Source of the DNA: Ophiobolus disseminans
Lineage: Eukaryota; Ascomycota; Dothideomycetes; Pleosporales; Phaeosphaeriaceae
Assembly (NCBI GenBank): GCA_010093685.1
Contig: MU006232.1
Location: 394,332-458,331 of the forward strand
Direction: 5' to 3'
Length of the DNA stretch: 64,000 nt
Below are positions 11,390 to 21,380 of the stretch, piece after piece. The stretch's first letter is position 1. Every line of letters starts with the position of its first letter. The translations under genes and the position numbers were made by a program. The notes beneath the pieces were generated by a model. It did no database searches. It saw only the letters and a list, made by a program, of their open reading frames with translations, and had not been told where the DNA came from.

Positions 11390-11406
11390 CAGTCTGCTCT
11401 CTGTAG

Positions 11407-11835
11407 GATGCTGACTGTAACGACATCCCTGGGCCTCCTATCATTGCCAGCAATACAATCACTCGGGACCGGGACGATGTGGGGTTACCATACAATAATT
11501 ACAAGACACCAAGCGAACCTGAGAAGCGTGGCTTTTCCGAAAGGCTTCGACGAGTGCGACGCAAGCCTGGGTCGGACCAACTCGGACATCAGCTCGATGG
11601 CGCAGTCACCCCTCTCAGAAGAAAGGGACATCTGAGATCCCGGACATGGAACGACTCACCCAGTATTGCTAGCCACAATAATGCAAAGTCGCTACTTCAG
11701 AACATACAAGTCCTTGATCACGAGAATCTGGAAAGGCGAAAGCGGAAGCTGGAGGAACAGCAGGCGTCATTTGAGGCGTTGATGCCAAAGTCCTTGCAGC
11801 TCTTCATCGAACAGCACTCGCCTCAACATAATTGA
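11407..11835 (+). CDS. PPZ1: Alternative 3' exon of the PP-Z gene (long isoform tail)
   Basis: An open run of 142 codons plus stop, reached in phase 0 from exon 2 (ending 11271) through the acceptor at 11405-11406. That acceptor has its own perfect branch site TACTAAC (11384-11390) and a pyrimidine tract. The encoded tail is Arg/Lys-rich with a C-terminal helix likely to form a coiled coil. If it is unused in vivo, it would be 3' UTR with fortuitous coding potential. Transcript reads across 11271/11407 would decide. Confidence 0.45.
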   Translation, partial: DADCNDIPGPPIIASNTITRDRDDVGLPYNNYKTPSEPEKRGFSERLRRVRRKPGSDQLGHQLDGAVTPLRRKGHLRSRTWNDSPSIASHNNAKSLLQNIQVLDHENLERRKRKLEEQQASFEALMPKSLQLFIEQHSPQHN

Positions 11836-13493
11836 ACTGCTGATGGCCTGTTAGCCCCTCCGGCTGAACGCCGTTGCAATCCGGAATATGGCTCTGGTTG
11901 ACCTCACCCCGTTTTGTTTACCAGCGGTTGTCTTTTGCAATTCTCTACTTATGCAATCCTTTTCCTTTTTTACACACCAATTGGTGTTGGCGTCAGTCAG
12001 ATTGTCTTTCGCCCAAATCCCGTTCTCAGATTTCGACGCCTTCCTTCTATACCAGCGGATGCGTCGTGTATAGCATAATGATGGTCACATTGCCTTTTTT
12101 TCGTATGATAGCTGTACGCGATTTGTTTAACCTGCTTTGACGGATTGTGTATGTTTGGGGATGGTGTAGTTGCATACTTTTGGCGCAAGTAATGGACTCT
12201 GATACTTTACTCTACTCGAGTCAATAATCTTTAAGTGAAGCATTGACGTATGTGTACTCATATACCGAACAGCTATTGCATCTCGCCAGAATCTACTCGT
12301 CACACGACGCAAAGATACTCGACTTGTCGCAAGGGTGGCTGGTCGTTTACTGGTAACAAGCGGGGCGTGAGTGTTAATATGGCTATTTCATTTATTTCGG
12401 TGGCCCGGTGGCGATGCGAGATGCTGTCGGCAAGCGCGATCGGCGGAGCTTTGACTGAAGGGCCTTTTGCTGTGCGGGCACGAGCCTCAGAACCTCAACC
12501 GAAAGCATCGTTGTGGTTTTTCCTGAACTTGAAGTCAACATTGAAAAGGTGCAGAGGAGCAAAGCTAGAGATAGCGTGTCTTTCCCCAGACTCGGACCCA
12601 CGTTCCGCTAGCTCGTCATCGGTTGCGCGGGAGACAGGCACGCCGTTCCAACGCGCGCCCATCCCTCGACGTACCAGACTTTTACATCCTGGGAAAACCA
12701 TTCCTTTTGCGACCGTTCAGTCGCCGCTTCCCCGCATTTCCAGGTGTGGTATGGGAAGTGCTTCTGGAAGGATGGCGTGAATGGAGGGCTGACAAGGGAT
12801 CACTTGCTTTTTCCCGTCCACTCGAAGGATCCGATGCAGGAAGCGAGTTGGGACAGATGGATGCCACGGATGCGATGATGCTGCACGCACTAATGTCTCG
12901 TCGCATGCCCTGTTTTCAAACCTCAATGATGGGTTTGGAACTGCGATTGCGAAGATACTGTGGTACCTGCGCTTTCATCGCTGCTCGACGAAACACATGG
13001 CGCAACCCACACCTCCACGCCCGAGATCTCACCCACCAACATCTCATCAAGAACGCCATCGCCTCTCGAGCGCATAAAAAAGGCCCACCAACACTCCGGC
13101 CACGGCAACGCGGACGCCTTGAAAGCCCCGGTCCGCCAATCGTTCGCTAAGGAAGGCCGACATGGGTGCATATACCCGGTCATCATCTGGTCCCTGGGTA
13201 GCGTTGAGTGGTTGGCTGGCTGCGGCGTGGTGCTCATGCATAGTATCTGTCTGTGCGCCCGTCTTACTGTATATACCCGTGATGCGGGCCAGGATGTGGG
13301 AGCGATCTGGACGCTTGGGGAACGTTGGTGGGCGTGGGTGTTATATGACTGTGCTGAAGCCCCGGGTACTTGGGTTTCGTTGTACTTGTTGCCTCGATCC
13401 TGCGCGACGAGAGATATGCATGGCCGAATGCTCTGGGATTAACGGCTGTTAATTGACAACGTACGAGAAGCGTTACGACTGCGAATTGGTACC
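11836..13493. other. Intergenic region upstream of the sugar transporter
   Basis: About 1.65 kb. Open frames up to 176 codons occur on the plus strand but overlap one another in different frames and have no protein-like pattern. No repeat or RNA gene recognised. Confidence 0.45.
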
Positions 13494-15431
13494 ATGGAGT
13501 CGAGACACAAGGCAGGGCTGGGTACTCGGCGGAGTAGTGTGCAGACGGCGGAGATTCGGCAGGTGCAGAATGTTGCGTTTGCGGATGCTACGGCGAAGGC
13601 AAACGTCTCGCCGTGGACGAAAGCTATGTTCAAGGTGAGTCTCTGCAGTTTCTATTGAGTGCCATTGGCGAGTCTGACGATGTGGTAGCTCTACTTATGC
13701 CTTCTCATCGCTACACTGAACTCATGTATCAACGGCTATGATGGCAGCTTGATGGGCGCCATCAACGATTATGAACAATACCAAACATACTTCGGCTTCA
13801 GCAGCAGCGGCACACCCGCTACAGGCATCGTATACGCCATCTACACTATCGGCAACTTAGTCGGTTCGTTCGTCGCAGGTCCAGCAACAGACTTCAGAGG
13901 GCGCAAATGGGGTATGTTCATCGGGTGTAGCATCATCATGGTCGGCGCATGCGTCCAAGCAACATGTACCAATCTTGGAGGCTTTATGGGCGGACGCTTC
14001 GTCCTCGGTTTCGGCGTCGCCATCACATCGACCGCAGGCCCAGCATATGTCAGCGAAATGGCCCATCCCGTGTACCGCGGCGTCTGCACCGGCGTATTCA
14101 ATACATTCTGGTACGTCGGCGGCATACCAGGGAGTTTCGTGCCCTTTGGAACCAGCACAATCGAAGGCACGCAATCGTGGCGCATACCCGTTTGGCTGCA
14201 AATGGTCTTCACGGGCATCGTGCTTGTCTGCTCGCCGTTCCTACCAGAGACGCCGCGCTGGCTCATCGCAAACGACCGACATGAAGAAGCGCTAGATACG
14301 ATGGCGAAGTTTCACGGCGAGGGCAGCAGACACAGTCCGATTGTGATACTCGAATACAAAGAAATGGTAGAAGACATCAGCGTCACAGGCAGCGACAAGC
14401 GATGGTGGGACTACAGGGTAAGTAAACCATCCCATGCCCCCTCCCCCATCTCCAACTAACCTCCCCACCACCAGGAACTCTTCAACTCTCGCGAAGCCCG
14501 CTACCGCACCATGCTCGTCCTCTCCATGGCCTTCTTCGGCCAATGGTCCGGCAACGGGCCCGTCAGCTACTACTACCCCACCATCCTCAAAGGCGCAGGC
14601 ATAAAAAACCGCCAAACGCGCCTCCTCTACAACGGCATGCAAAACGTCGTCTCCTTCGCCGGCGCCATCTTTGGCGCCGTCTACACCGACAAATGGGGCC
14701 GACGGCCCCAACTCCTCGTCTCCACCGCCTGCCTCGTGATCGTGCTATCCATCGTCTGCGCGCTCGTCGCCACCAATTTGAAAAAAGACGCGAGCGGTGC
14801 GCTGGAGTTGGACGAGACGAAGACGCCCAAGATCAAGCGGCCTGCGCAGGCGAAAGCTGTTATTGCCATGTTTTTCATCTTTGGGTTTATTTACAGTACC
14901 GGGTATACGCCGCTTCAACAACTTTACCCCGTGGAGTGTTTGCGGTATGAGAGTCGTGCGAAGGGCATGGCGTTTTATAATTTCTGGGTCAATGTGGCGA
15001 ATTTTTATAATACGTTTGTTACGGGGATTGCGTTTTCGGGGGCGGGGTGGAAGGTACGTTTTACTCTTATATCCCTCCTATATCCCCTTTTATATCCCCT
15101 CCCCCGCCCTTCTACATCCTAACTCATATCCTAACGCCACCCACAGTACTACTTCCTCTTCATCTTCTGGGACATCTTCGAATTCGTCTTCATCTACTTC
15201 TTCTTCGTCGAAACACGTCGGCGCACGCTCGAAGAGATTAGCGAGATCTTCAGTTCTCGAAAGCCTGTCAAGACAAGTCTGTCCAAGACGAAGATCATCA
15301 TGCATGGCAATCGCGGCGTCACGGAGATGCTGGATAAGGAGGAGAGTGTGGGTGGCGTGGTGGAGGGGATGGGCACGAGGGCGAGGGGGCGGTTTGAGAT
15401 GGTGGGGTTTGGGAATGGGGGGAGGAGGTAG
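13494..15431 (+). CDS. Sugar transporter, major facilitator superfamily
   Basis: Exons 13494-13634, 13689-14417, 14475-15053 and 15147-15431 give 577 aa; introns are 54, 57 and 93 bp, all phase 0. The plasma-membrane protein has about 12 helices. Sugar-porter landmarks: GYDGSLMGAIND at the end of helix 1, DFRGRKWGM (loop 2-3), PETPRWLI after helix 6, DKWGRRPQL (loop 8-9) and VETRRRTLEEI after helix 12. The long central loop and the motif NGPVSYYYPTIL fit the fungal hexose/lactose-permease-like clade. Substrate cannot be read from sequence. The N-terminus is cytosolic and polar. The ATG at 13494 is the first in frame and gives the normal 45-50-residue lead before helix 1. The C-terminus is Gly/Arg-rich. 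Confidence 0.9.
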
Positions 15432-15465
15432 AGGGGTTGGAGTGGGATGGGGAAGGAGTTTGGGA

Positions 15466-15488
15466 TGGATTGGATTGGATTGGATTGG
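15466..15488. repeat. ATTGG pentanucleotide microsatellite
   Basis: Four to five tandem copies of ATTGG, starting about 35 bp after the transporter stop codon. Confidence 0.8.
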
Positions 15489-16132
15489 CTAGATACCCTC
15501 GTTGATGAATTATGGATTTTCTTTTCCCCTTGGTTTAGAAGGGATCGTTGCTGTGCTATACTCATTACCCACGGCTAAGTAGAGGTCGCGGAATCTCCTC
15601 CTGGCTGTCGAGGGGCAACTTGATATCACATGTTCTACGCACTTCCCGTCATGCCCGGCGTAGGATGACGGCATTTTAGGGCGTTTGTCGTTTCTGCCTT
15701 GCACGTTGCGCTGTGCTGCGGCTGAAGTGCATGCGGCTTTTAGCTCACATGTACTTGCCTGATGTGCATTCGGCGAACCCGTGTATCAACAAGGTTGTTA
15801 GAGGGAAATAGGCACCAGCAACTGAGTCTTGGGTGCAAATTCAATCATAGACTGTTTGCACCGCACCGGTGTATACAAGCGTGGCACGGCAGCCTGTAGA
15901 GTGTCATCGTGCTGTGGTGCAGGATATTGACCGGTAATGAAAGGCTGAGGATTGAGCAATGCACTGCAAATCTGTTCTGTCACTGCGGAATTGGTATGAA
16001 GTACAAGCCCATTGAGCGCATCACCAACAAAGTATGGAAAAGCACAGAATAAAGTATCATCTTTAATTGATCAATCTCATATCCATCTCAACCATGACTC
16101 ATATCTCCATAAAAACATCCCCAAATCATAAA

Positions 16133-16154
16133 CATCCTCATCCTCATCCTCATC
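16133..16154. repeat. CATCCT hexanucleotide microsatellite
   Basis: About 3.5 copies of CATCCT in the 3' intergenic region. Confidence 0.7.
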
Positions 16155-16351
16155 TGGGGTATAAAGTAGCGACCGACCTCTTCCCACCAATCCGCCTTTC
16201 TTATAAGCAATACTAAAACAGGTGTTCCATTCCCAGCATGTCGCAACCCGGCAATGAAGTAGAATATTACATGATGCATTCGGCTTGCGCCAGTTGATGT
16301 AGCTTTAATATGATTTGATCGTAAGGGCTTGCGCCATGTGCTGGGTTGTCG

Positions 16352-16371
16352 TGATGATGATGATGATGATG
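16352..16371. repeat. GAT trinucleotide microsatellite
   Basis: Six to seven GAT copies, upstream of the 3' end of the 1606-aa gene. Confidence 0.8.
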
Positions 16372-16559
16372 CAAGTTCGCTATGCAGAACGAATGAGGGT
16401 ATAAGGAAAAGTCAAAACGCTAGAAGGCAGGAAAAAGTAACGCCGGTTTCCGGAAATTTGTAGCAGAACATGACCCATTATAAGGTTGGTGCGGGTTGAG
16501 AGCCTCCAGGACTAAAGGAGCGCAGCTCGTGTGAATGTATGTGTGTGGAGTGTTATGTG

Positions 16560-19500
16560 TTAGACGCTGACGGTGCGTCGGACGCCTATTTCGGGCTTCT
16601 GGGCGTACCCGATGAGCATCTTGAAGCTGGTGCCGCGCTTCTCGCATTCGTTGATGAGGTTTTCGTCGCGCCAGATGCTGTTCTTCAGGAGGTCGCCTGA
16701 GTTTTCTGCGCCAGGTTCGCCGGCTTCGGGCAGGACGAGTGACTCGTAGCAGCGAGAGTACCACCAGCGACCGACACGTGCGACCATATCTGTGATGCCG
16801 TTGTCGGTGGACTCGGATGGGGAAGAGACATTGAGTAGATCAGAGAAGGAGACCTCAGGCTTTGGTCCTTTGGGAGCAGGGAGGGTGCCGCTCTTCTTGC
16901 TGTTCGAACTTGCGGTGCTGCCTGTTCGTTTGGCGATGGAGTTCCTTGTGTCATCTGGGCTGGGAAGCTTGCCAGCCACGGGGACACCGACAACGCAACG
17001 GTTGCATTCGACGAAGCCTTTCCTGCCCAGACCAGCCATAATCTCGTCGCTGATATTGCGGAGTGAGGTGTTCTCGTCGGCGACTTGCATTCGCATCTTC
17101 AGGCCGCGAACCGCACGACGGGCACGGTTGCCCATGTTGACAAGGTCCAGATCGAGAACGCTAAACTCGAGGTAACCGCCAGGCCGAAGGACTCGCTTGG
17201 CTTCCGAAAGTATAAAGCGATGCACCGAGGAAGGAAGTGCCGTCGGAAAGCGAAGGACAACACATGCAAAGAAGTGCATTGGGAATGGAAGAGCGTTGGT
17301 GAGTGACTCATGGCAGATGTGGCGGTGGTTGTTCAGGGTCGACCACGGTTCTGCCGGACCATTGCTTGAAATGTTCGACGATGATGCTCCTGGGCCAATG
17401 TCGTAGACGGTTGCCTCAGGGTATGTAAGGGCGCAGTAGTAGGACCAGTCTTTGCCTAGGCCGTCGATCACGAGGACGCGGTCTTCTTTCGGGTCTTTCA
17501 GTTCGAAGTGAACAGGGCTGAAGAGGACACGTCCAAAAGACAGCCACTTGCTTGTCATGAGCGCGCCAAAGCGGAGGTTTGCCATGGACACGAGTCCATC
17601 TGCTTGAGTCTCGGCAATTTCCATGAGGCGTGTGTCGCGGTACCTATTCGCAGTTGCACTGTCACGATCTTTGCTCGATCTCGACGTGATAGTCGCTTTA
17701 GATTGGCGTGTACTCAATGGCAGGGACGCTGGAAGGCTTGATCGAGTAGAGTGTCTTGTAGCTGAGCCTGTAGATAGTCGGGGACTGGCAGGTAGACTCA
17801 ATCGGCCAGTGACGGGATCGATGACGCTTATCTTTTTCTCACCATAGTCGTGGATGAACTCAGAAAAAGACACCGAGGAAGTAGGCGACTGGGTCGAATG
17901 CAGTACTGCGAGCAAGCGAGAGCGACGGAGGTGAAGGGACGGATGTGACACGTCATTAGCTGAGCATTCAGATTGCGACGACTCGCGCGTGACCTTTGTC
18001 TTCGCTTTTAGTGGGAGAGGTTCGAGCGAGGGATGCTGACTTCGCACAGTCGAATTTTGTACCACAGCTCGGTCTTGACTCGTACGAGAACTAACAGGCG
18101 TAAGGACTTCGTCGATCAAATCGTCATATTCGTTCCAAAGCTCATCCTCGGAAAGGGGCGCCTTGGAATCGGGTACTACAGCAGTGCCAAATGCAGGGGC
18201 GAAGCTCCAAATGCCTGAGCTGCTTGAATATGACGCCTCAGAGCCCTTGCGAGGTGGGAACTTGAAGAACTCGCTCCGCCTAGAGTCATCAGAGAGGGGA
18301 CTCATGGTTGCAATAGCTGATCCATGCGAAAGTGCGTTCAGTCCGTGCAAGATGGGATACGGCTCGATTGGCATGGCAGTAGCCACCACAGAACCGATCG
18401 AGTCGAACGATGCACGAGGAATAGCTGTTGGCCGAGGCTGAATTGTCGCAAAGGGGCGCGAGAACGATTGAGATGAGGGACCGCGCGGTGGGCGGCGAGT
18501 TGACACGACTTGAGGTATACGGCCGACTTGGGGCAAACGACTGGGTCTTGGTGGCGGGCTCGTAGGAGGCGGTCCAGGCGGAGGTAGCACCTGGCATGGA
18601 GCCGGGGGGTCTTGGAACGGCATGACAGGGAGTTGGAACAGAGGGGCTTCCTCTAACGACACCATTTTCTCTTCCAGCGGCGAAGGTGAGCTAAATGGCG
18701 ATGAAGGCCGTGAGAGATCGGTGACAGGCGTCAGGTCTGCAAGCGATTCACGCACAGAAGGCCGAGGCGTATATGTAATATTTGTGTTGAGTCTCAACTT
18801 CTGAGGCTGCTGCTCTTCTGGCTGCAGGGGTGCGCGCAGAGTAACCTTAGGCGATGCAGAGCGAACAGGCGGCGCGAAGGTGTGGGGCATAATTGGCTTA
18901 GGCGGAAGCAGCATGGACTGCATTCGCTCTCTTCTTTCAGGCTCGTCATCTGAGAGTGCGCTTTCAGTACCTTCATCCGGTGTGTTGGCCTCCTTCATCA
19001 GCTGCTCAATGTCATCCATATCGAGTCCTGACTGGTCCATTAAAGCGTAGTGCGCAACAGATCGAGATGCTGGTGCTGGGGAAGCAGTCGTAGCGGGAGC
19101 AACGGCGGGTGTATCTGTGCGTGGAGCTGCGTGTGCACGTTGGAAGAAGTTCCATTTCTTTGGTGGCTTAGGCAACTCCTTCTCGGGCTTGCTCTTCTTT
19201 GATGACTTCAGCCATCTTCCTTCCTTCCCCTCGGTGATGATGTCGCCCGTGGAGTCCTTGCGGCTTTTGCCCATAATCCGAGCACTATACGTAGTGGGTG
19301 GGACACTTGCACCTTCAGCAGGTTTTACCGCCCGTGATGTACGCTTCGACGCTAGCGCAGGAAGAAAAGACCGCTTCGACTCGTCGTCGCTTTCGGAGGG
19401 CCTTCTTCGGCCAAGGGGCATCTTCTTCATCGGCGATCCTTTGCGCATTATGTCTGGCATCGCTGAAGGTAGCAGCGTTGGCTTGTTTTCGGTGGCGCAC

Positions 19501-21380
19501 TGTGAAGTGTTGCTGGTCGTGTTTTTCAGATCGTGACCAAATCTCGACGATACATCGAGACTGCTGGTACTATGCATAGGCTCTGGGCTGCGCGAGATTT
19601 CTGTGCTGCTGCCGGTTCCTCGAATGACCCTAGGTGCCAGCCGGTTAAGGAAGAAGTCATCCATCTCCGTGCTTGTTGTGCTGGTCATGCTGCTCTTGCG
19701 GGTCGATGGCGTATGATCAAGGCTTTCCGAGGTCGTCCCTGCACTAGCTGACCGACCAATGCTGGTTGCACTTACGGAGCTTCCACTCCTACCCCTTGCT
19801 GAGTATTTTCCGTACCCTTCATGGCCAGTGCCTGCCACTGGGCCCTTCCTTTGAAGTTTGGATTCTGTTCTTGCTGGAGGAGCAGGCTCCGTCTTGGTAC
19901 GTCGGCTGAAGAAGCCAAACCTGGCAGTCTTGCTAGGGCTTGGAGCAGGGATCGGCGCAGGGAGCGTACTGGATCTTCTTGTCTCTCGATCGCTCTGGAT
20001 ATCGGGGGTAGGACCACGTGTTGGCGCACGCGAAGCAAGAGGCATCCCTGATGTGGGTCCCGGTGATGGAATCCGGGAGGACACTTTTGTTGGAATACCC
20101 ATCCTGGATCTTGAGGCCAGGACCGGGCTTGGGCCCATCTTGGACTCGGTGGAGCTCGTTCTTCTGTGCGTTGAAGGAAAGACCATCATATTGCTCTGCA
20201 CAATCGGCGACGGACCACGAATCCCCATAATTTCAGGAGTGCCGTCTCGGCTTGGTCGAGCTGGCCGACGGTTGGGAGGCAGAGTGACGGGTGACCTGTC
20301 GACAAGGTGAGCGAACTCAGGAGGCGCTTGTAGACGCGGTCTTTCCATCGAAGCTTGTCTCAGCTCCGGGATCGGGGGACTTTGTGGCAGTGTAGCAAGT
20401 CCATTAGGCGATGGCTTCTCGCCGTGCCTGCCATCAACAACGACAGTGGAAGCGGATGAGGAGGAGGTCGACGACTCGCGCACGGTAGAAAGAGCATGAG
20501 GAGTGCGAGTGTTTACCTCATCTGGCGTCCTGTGTCGGGTGACCGGTGGCCTGCTTTGCAGCGGGCTGGCTTGTTTCGTTCGATGCGAGTTCCTAGACAT
20601 AGCAGTGCCCGGTGAGTAGGATGACATAGACGTGGGGGTAGAAGAGACGCTAAACGGCCCTGGAGATCCTGAATAGCGTGTTGAGGGTGTCGCAGAGAGC
20701 GCATACTGCGGCGTAGGTAGAGGTAAGATATCTGTCGGTCCAATCTCGTAATCATAAGCACTGCTGAACAGCTCAAATTCTGGTTCGGACCGCGCGAGGA
20801 TCGATGAGGAAGGCGGAAGTGAGATTCCAAGGACAGTCTCGGAGAAAGGGTCCTTGTAACCCCCTGGGATGCCCTCCACTTGTTGTCTTTCGTCTTGAGA
20901 CGACATAGAGTCGTCCCTGACGCGCAAAGCTGGACGGCTGCCAACAGCACCAACACTAGTCTGCTTTCTCCTCAATACGTTTGACCGTGGGCTTTCGATT
21001 GTTGATGCGGATGATCCAGAAGCGAGAGAAGGCGTGCGAAGGCCGACAGGAACGTCGAGTTTGGGTAAACGCGAAGTTTGATGCTGATATGTAGTCCTCG
21101 GAGCCGGCACGGTTTGATGTTGAGGAACCCGAGCTAAAGCTGCACCAGTTCCCTGGTGTGAGGTGGTTCCTCGTACAAGAATCTTCTGAGTTGCAGGAAC
21201 CCTGCCTGTGTACTCTTGCTCATCTCGCGAAGGCCTCCTCTTCTGTAGCTTGGACTGGCTGGTAGTGGGCGCGTGGGATGTGATTGTGGTAGGCGTGACT
21301 GATCGTTGCGGCAACCGAGTGGTCGGCGCTCGGTCCTCCATCCTTCTTGTGGGGATGAACTGTGACTTATATGATGCCAT
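16560..21380 (-). CDS. 1606-aa disordered protein with C-terminal SAM-methyltransferase domain
   Basis: One uninterrupted exon from ATG 21380 to TAA 16560. Residues 1 to about 1180 are Ser/Pro/Thr/Arg-rich low-complexity sequence with no fold visible, but with repeated basic-Ser-Pro segments that look like phosphorylation sites. The last 350 residues carry a Rossmann-type methyltransferase: a motif I region RVLVIDGLGKDWSYY (degenerate at the glycines), a downstream FACVVLRFP strand and the motif LRPGGYLEFSVLDLDLVNM. A further conserved C-terminal part (VGRWWYSRCYESL, LINECEKRGTSFKML) closes the domain. Fungal proteins of this type are annotated as methyltransferase-like, and the substrate is unknown. 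The weak motif I leaves open that it binds but does not methylate. The intron-free 4.8 kb frame is unusual among its neighbours. Confidence 0.8.
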   Translation of the reverse strand: MASYKSQFIPTRRMEDRAPTTRLPQRSVTPTTITSHAPTTSQSKLQKRRPSRDEQEYTGRVPATQKILVRGTTSHQGTGAALARVPQHQTVPAPRTTYQHQTSRLPKLDVPVGLRTPSLASGSSASTIESPRSNVLRRKQTSVGAVGSRPALRVRDDSMSSQDERQQVEGIPGGYKDPFSETVLGISLPPSSSILARSEPEFELFSSAYDYEIGPTDILPLPTPQYALSATPSTRYSGSPGPFSVSSTPTSMSSYSPGTAMSRNSHRTKQASPLQSRPPVTRHRTPDEVNTRTPHALSTVRESSTSSSSASTVVVDGRHGEKPSPNGLATLPQSPPIPELRQASMERPRLQAPPEFAHLVDRSPVTLPPNRRPARPSRDGTPEIMGIRGPSPIVQSNMMVFPSTHRRTSSTESKMGPSPVLASRSRMGIPTKVSSRIPSPGPTSGMPLASRAPTRGPTPDIQSDRETRRSSTLPAPIPAPSPSKTARFGFFSRRTKTEPAPPARTESKLQRKGPVAGTGHEGYGKYSARGRSGSSVSATSIGRSASAGTTSESLDHTPSTRKSSMTSTTSTEMDDFFLNRLAPRVIRGTGSSTEISRSPEPMHSTSSLDVSSRFGHDLKNTTSNTSQCATENKPTLLPSAMPDIMRKGSPMKKMPLGRRRPSESDDESKRSFLPALASKRTSRAVKPAEGASVPPTTYSARIMGKSRKDSTGDIITEGKEGRWLKSSKKSKPEKELPKPPKKWNFFQRAHAAPRTDTPAVAPATTASPAPASRSVAHYALMDQSGLDMDDIEQLMKEANTPDEGTESALSDDEPERRERMQSMLLPPKPIMPHTFAPPVRSASPKVTLRAPLQPEEQQPQKLRLNTNITYTPRPSVRESLADLTPVTDLSRPSSPFSSPSPLEEKMVSLEEAPLFQLPVMPFQDPPAPCQVLPPPGPPPTSPPPRPSRLPQVGRIPQVVSTRRPPRGPSSQSFSRPFATIQPRPTAIPRASFDSIGSVVATAMPIEPYPILHGLNALSHGSAIATMSPLSDDSRRSEFFKFPPRKGSEASYSSSSGIWSFAPAFGTAVVPDSKAPLSEDELWNEYDDLIDEVLTPVSSRTSQDRAVVQNSTVRSQHPSLEPLPLKAKTKVTRESSQSECSANDVSHPSLHLRRSRLLAVLHSTQSPTSSVSFSEFIHDYGEKKISVIDPVTGRLSLPASPRLSTGSATRHSTRSSLPASLPLSTRQSKATITSRSSKDRDSATANRYRDTRLMEIAETQADGLVSMANLRFGALMTSKWLSFGRVLFSPVHFELKDPKEDRVLVIDGLGKDWSYYCALTYPEATVYDIGPGASSSNISSNGPAEPWSTLNNHRHICHESLTNALPFPMHFFACVVLRFPTALPSSVHRFILSEAKRVLRPGGYLEFSVLDLDLVNMGNRARRAVRGLKMRMQVADENTSLRNISDEIMAGLGRKGFVECNRCVVGVPVAGKLPSPDDTRNSIAKRTGSTASSNSKKSGTLPAPKGPKPEVSFSDLLNVSSPSESTDNGITDMVARVGRWWYSRCYESLVLPEAGEPGAENSGDLLKNSIWRDENLINECEKRGTSFKMLIGYAQKPEIGVRRTVSV

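Larger units (their letters stand above)
15432..16559. other. Convergent intergenic region with microsatellites
   Basis: Lies between the 3' ends of the transporter and the 1606-aa gene. It contains three short tandem repeats (15466-15488, 16133-16154, 16352-16371) and no convincing gene. Confidence 0.5.

Noticed and set aside
12250..13442. Three overlapping plus-strand frames of 160-176 codons before the sugar transporter
   Set aside because: They use different frames, cannot be joined by good splice sites and show no protein-like pattern.
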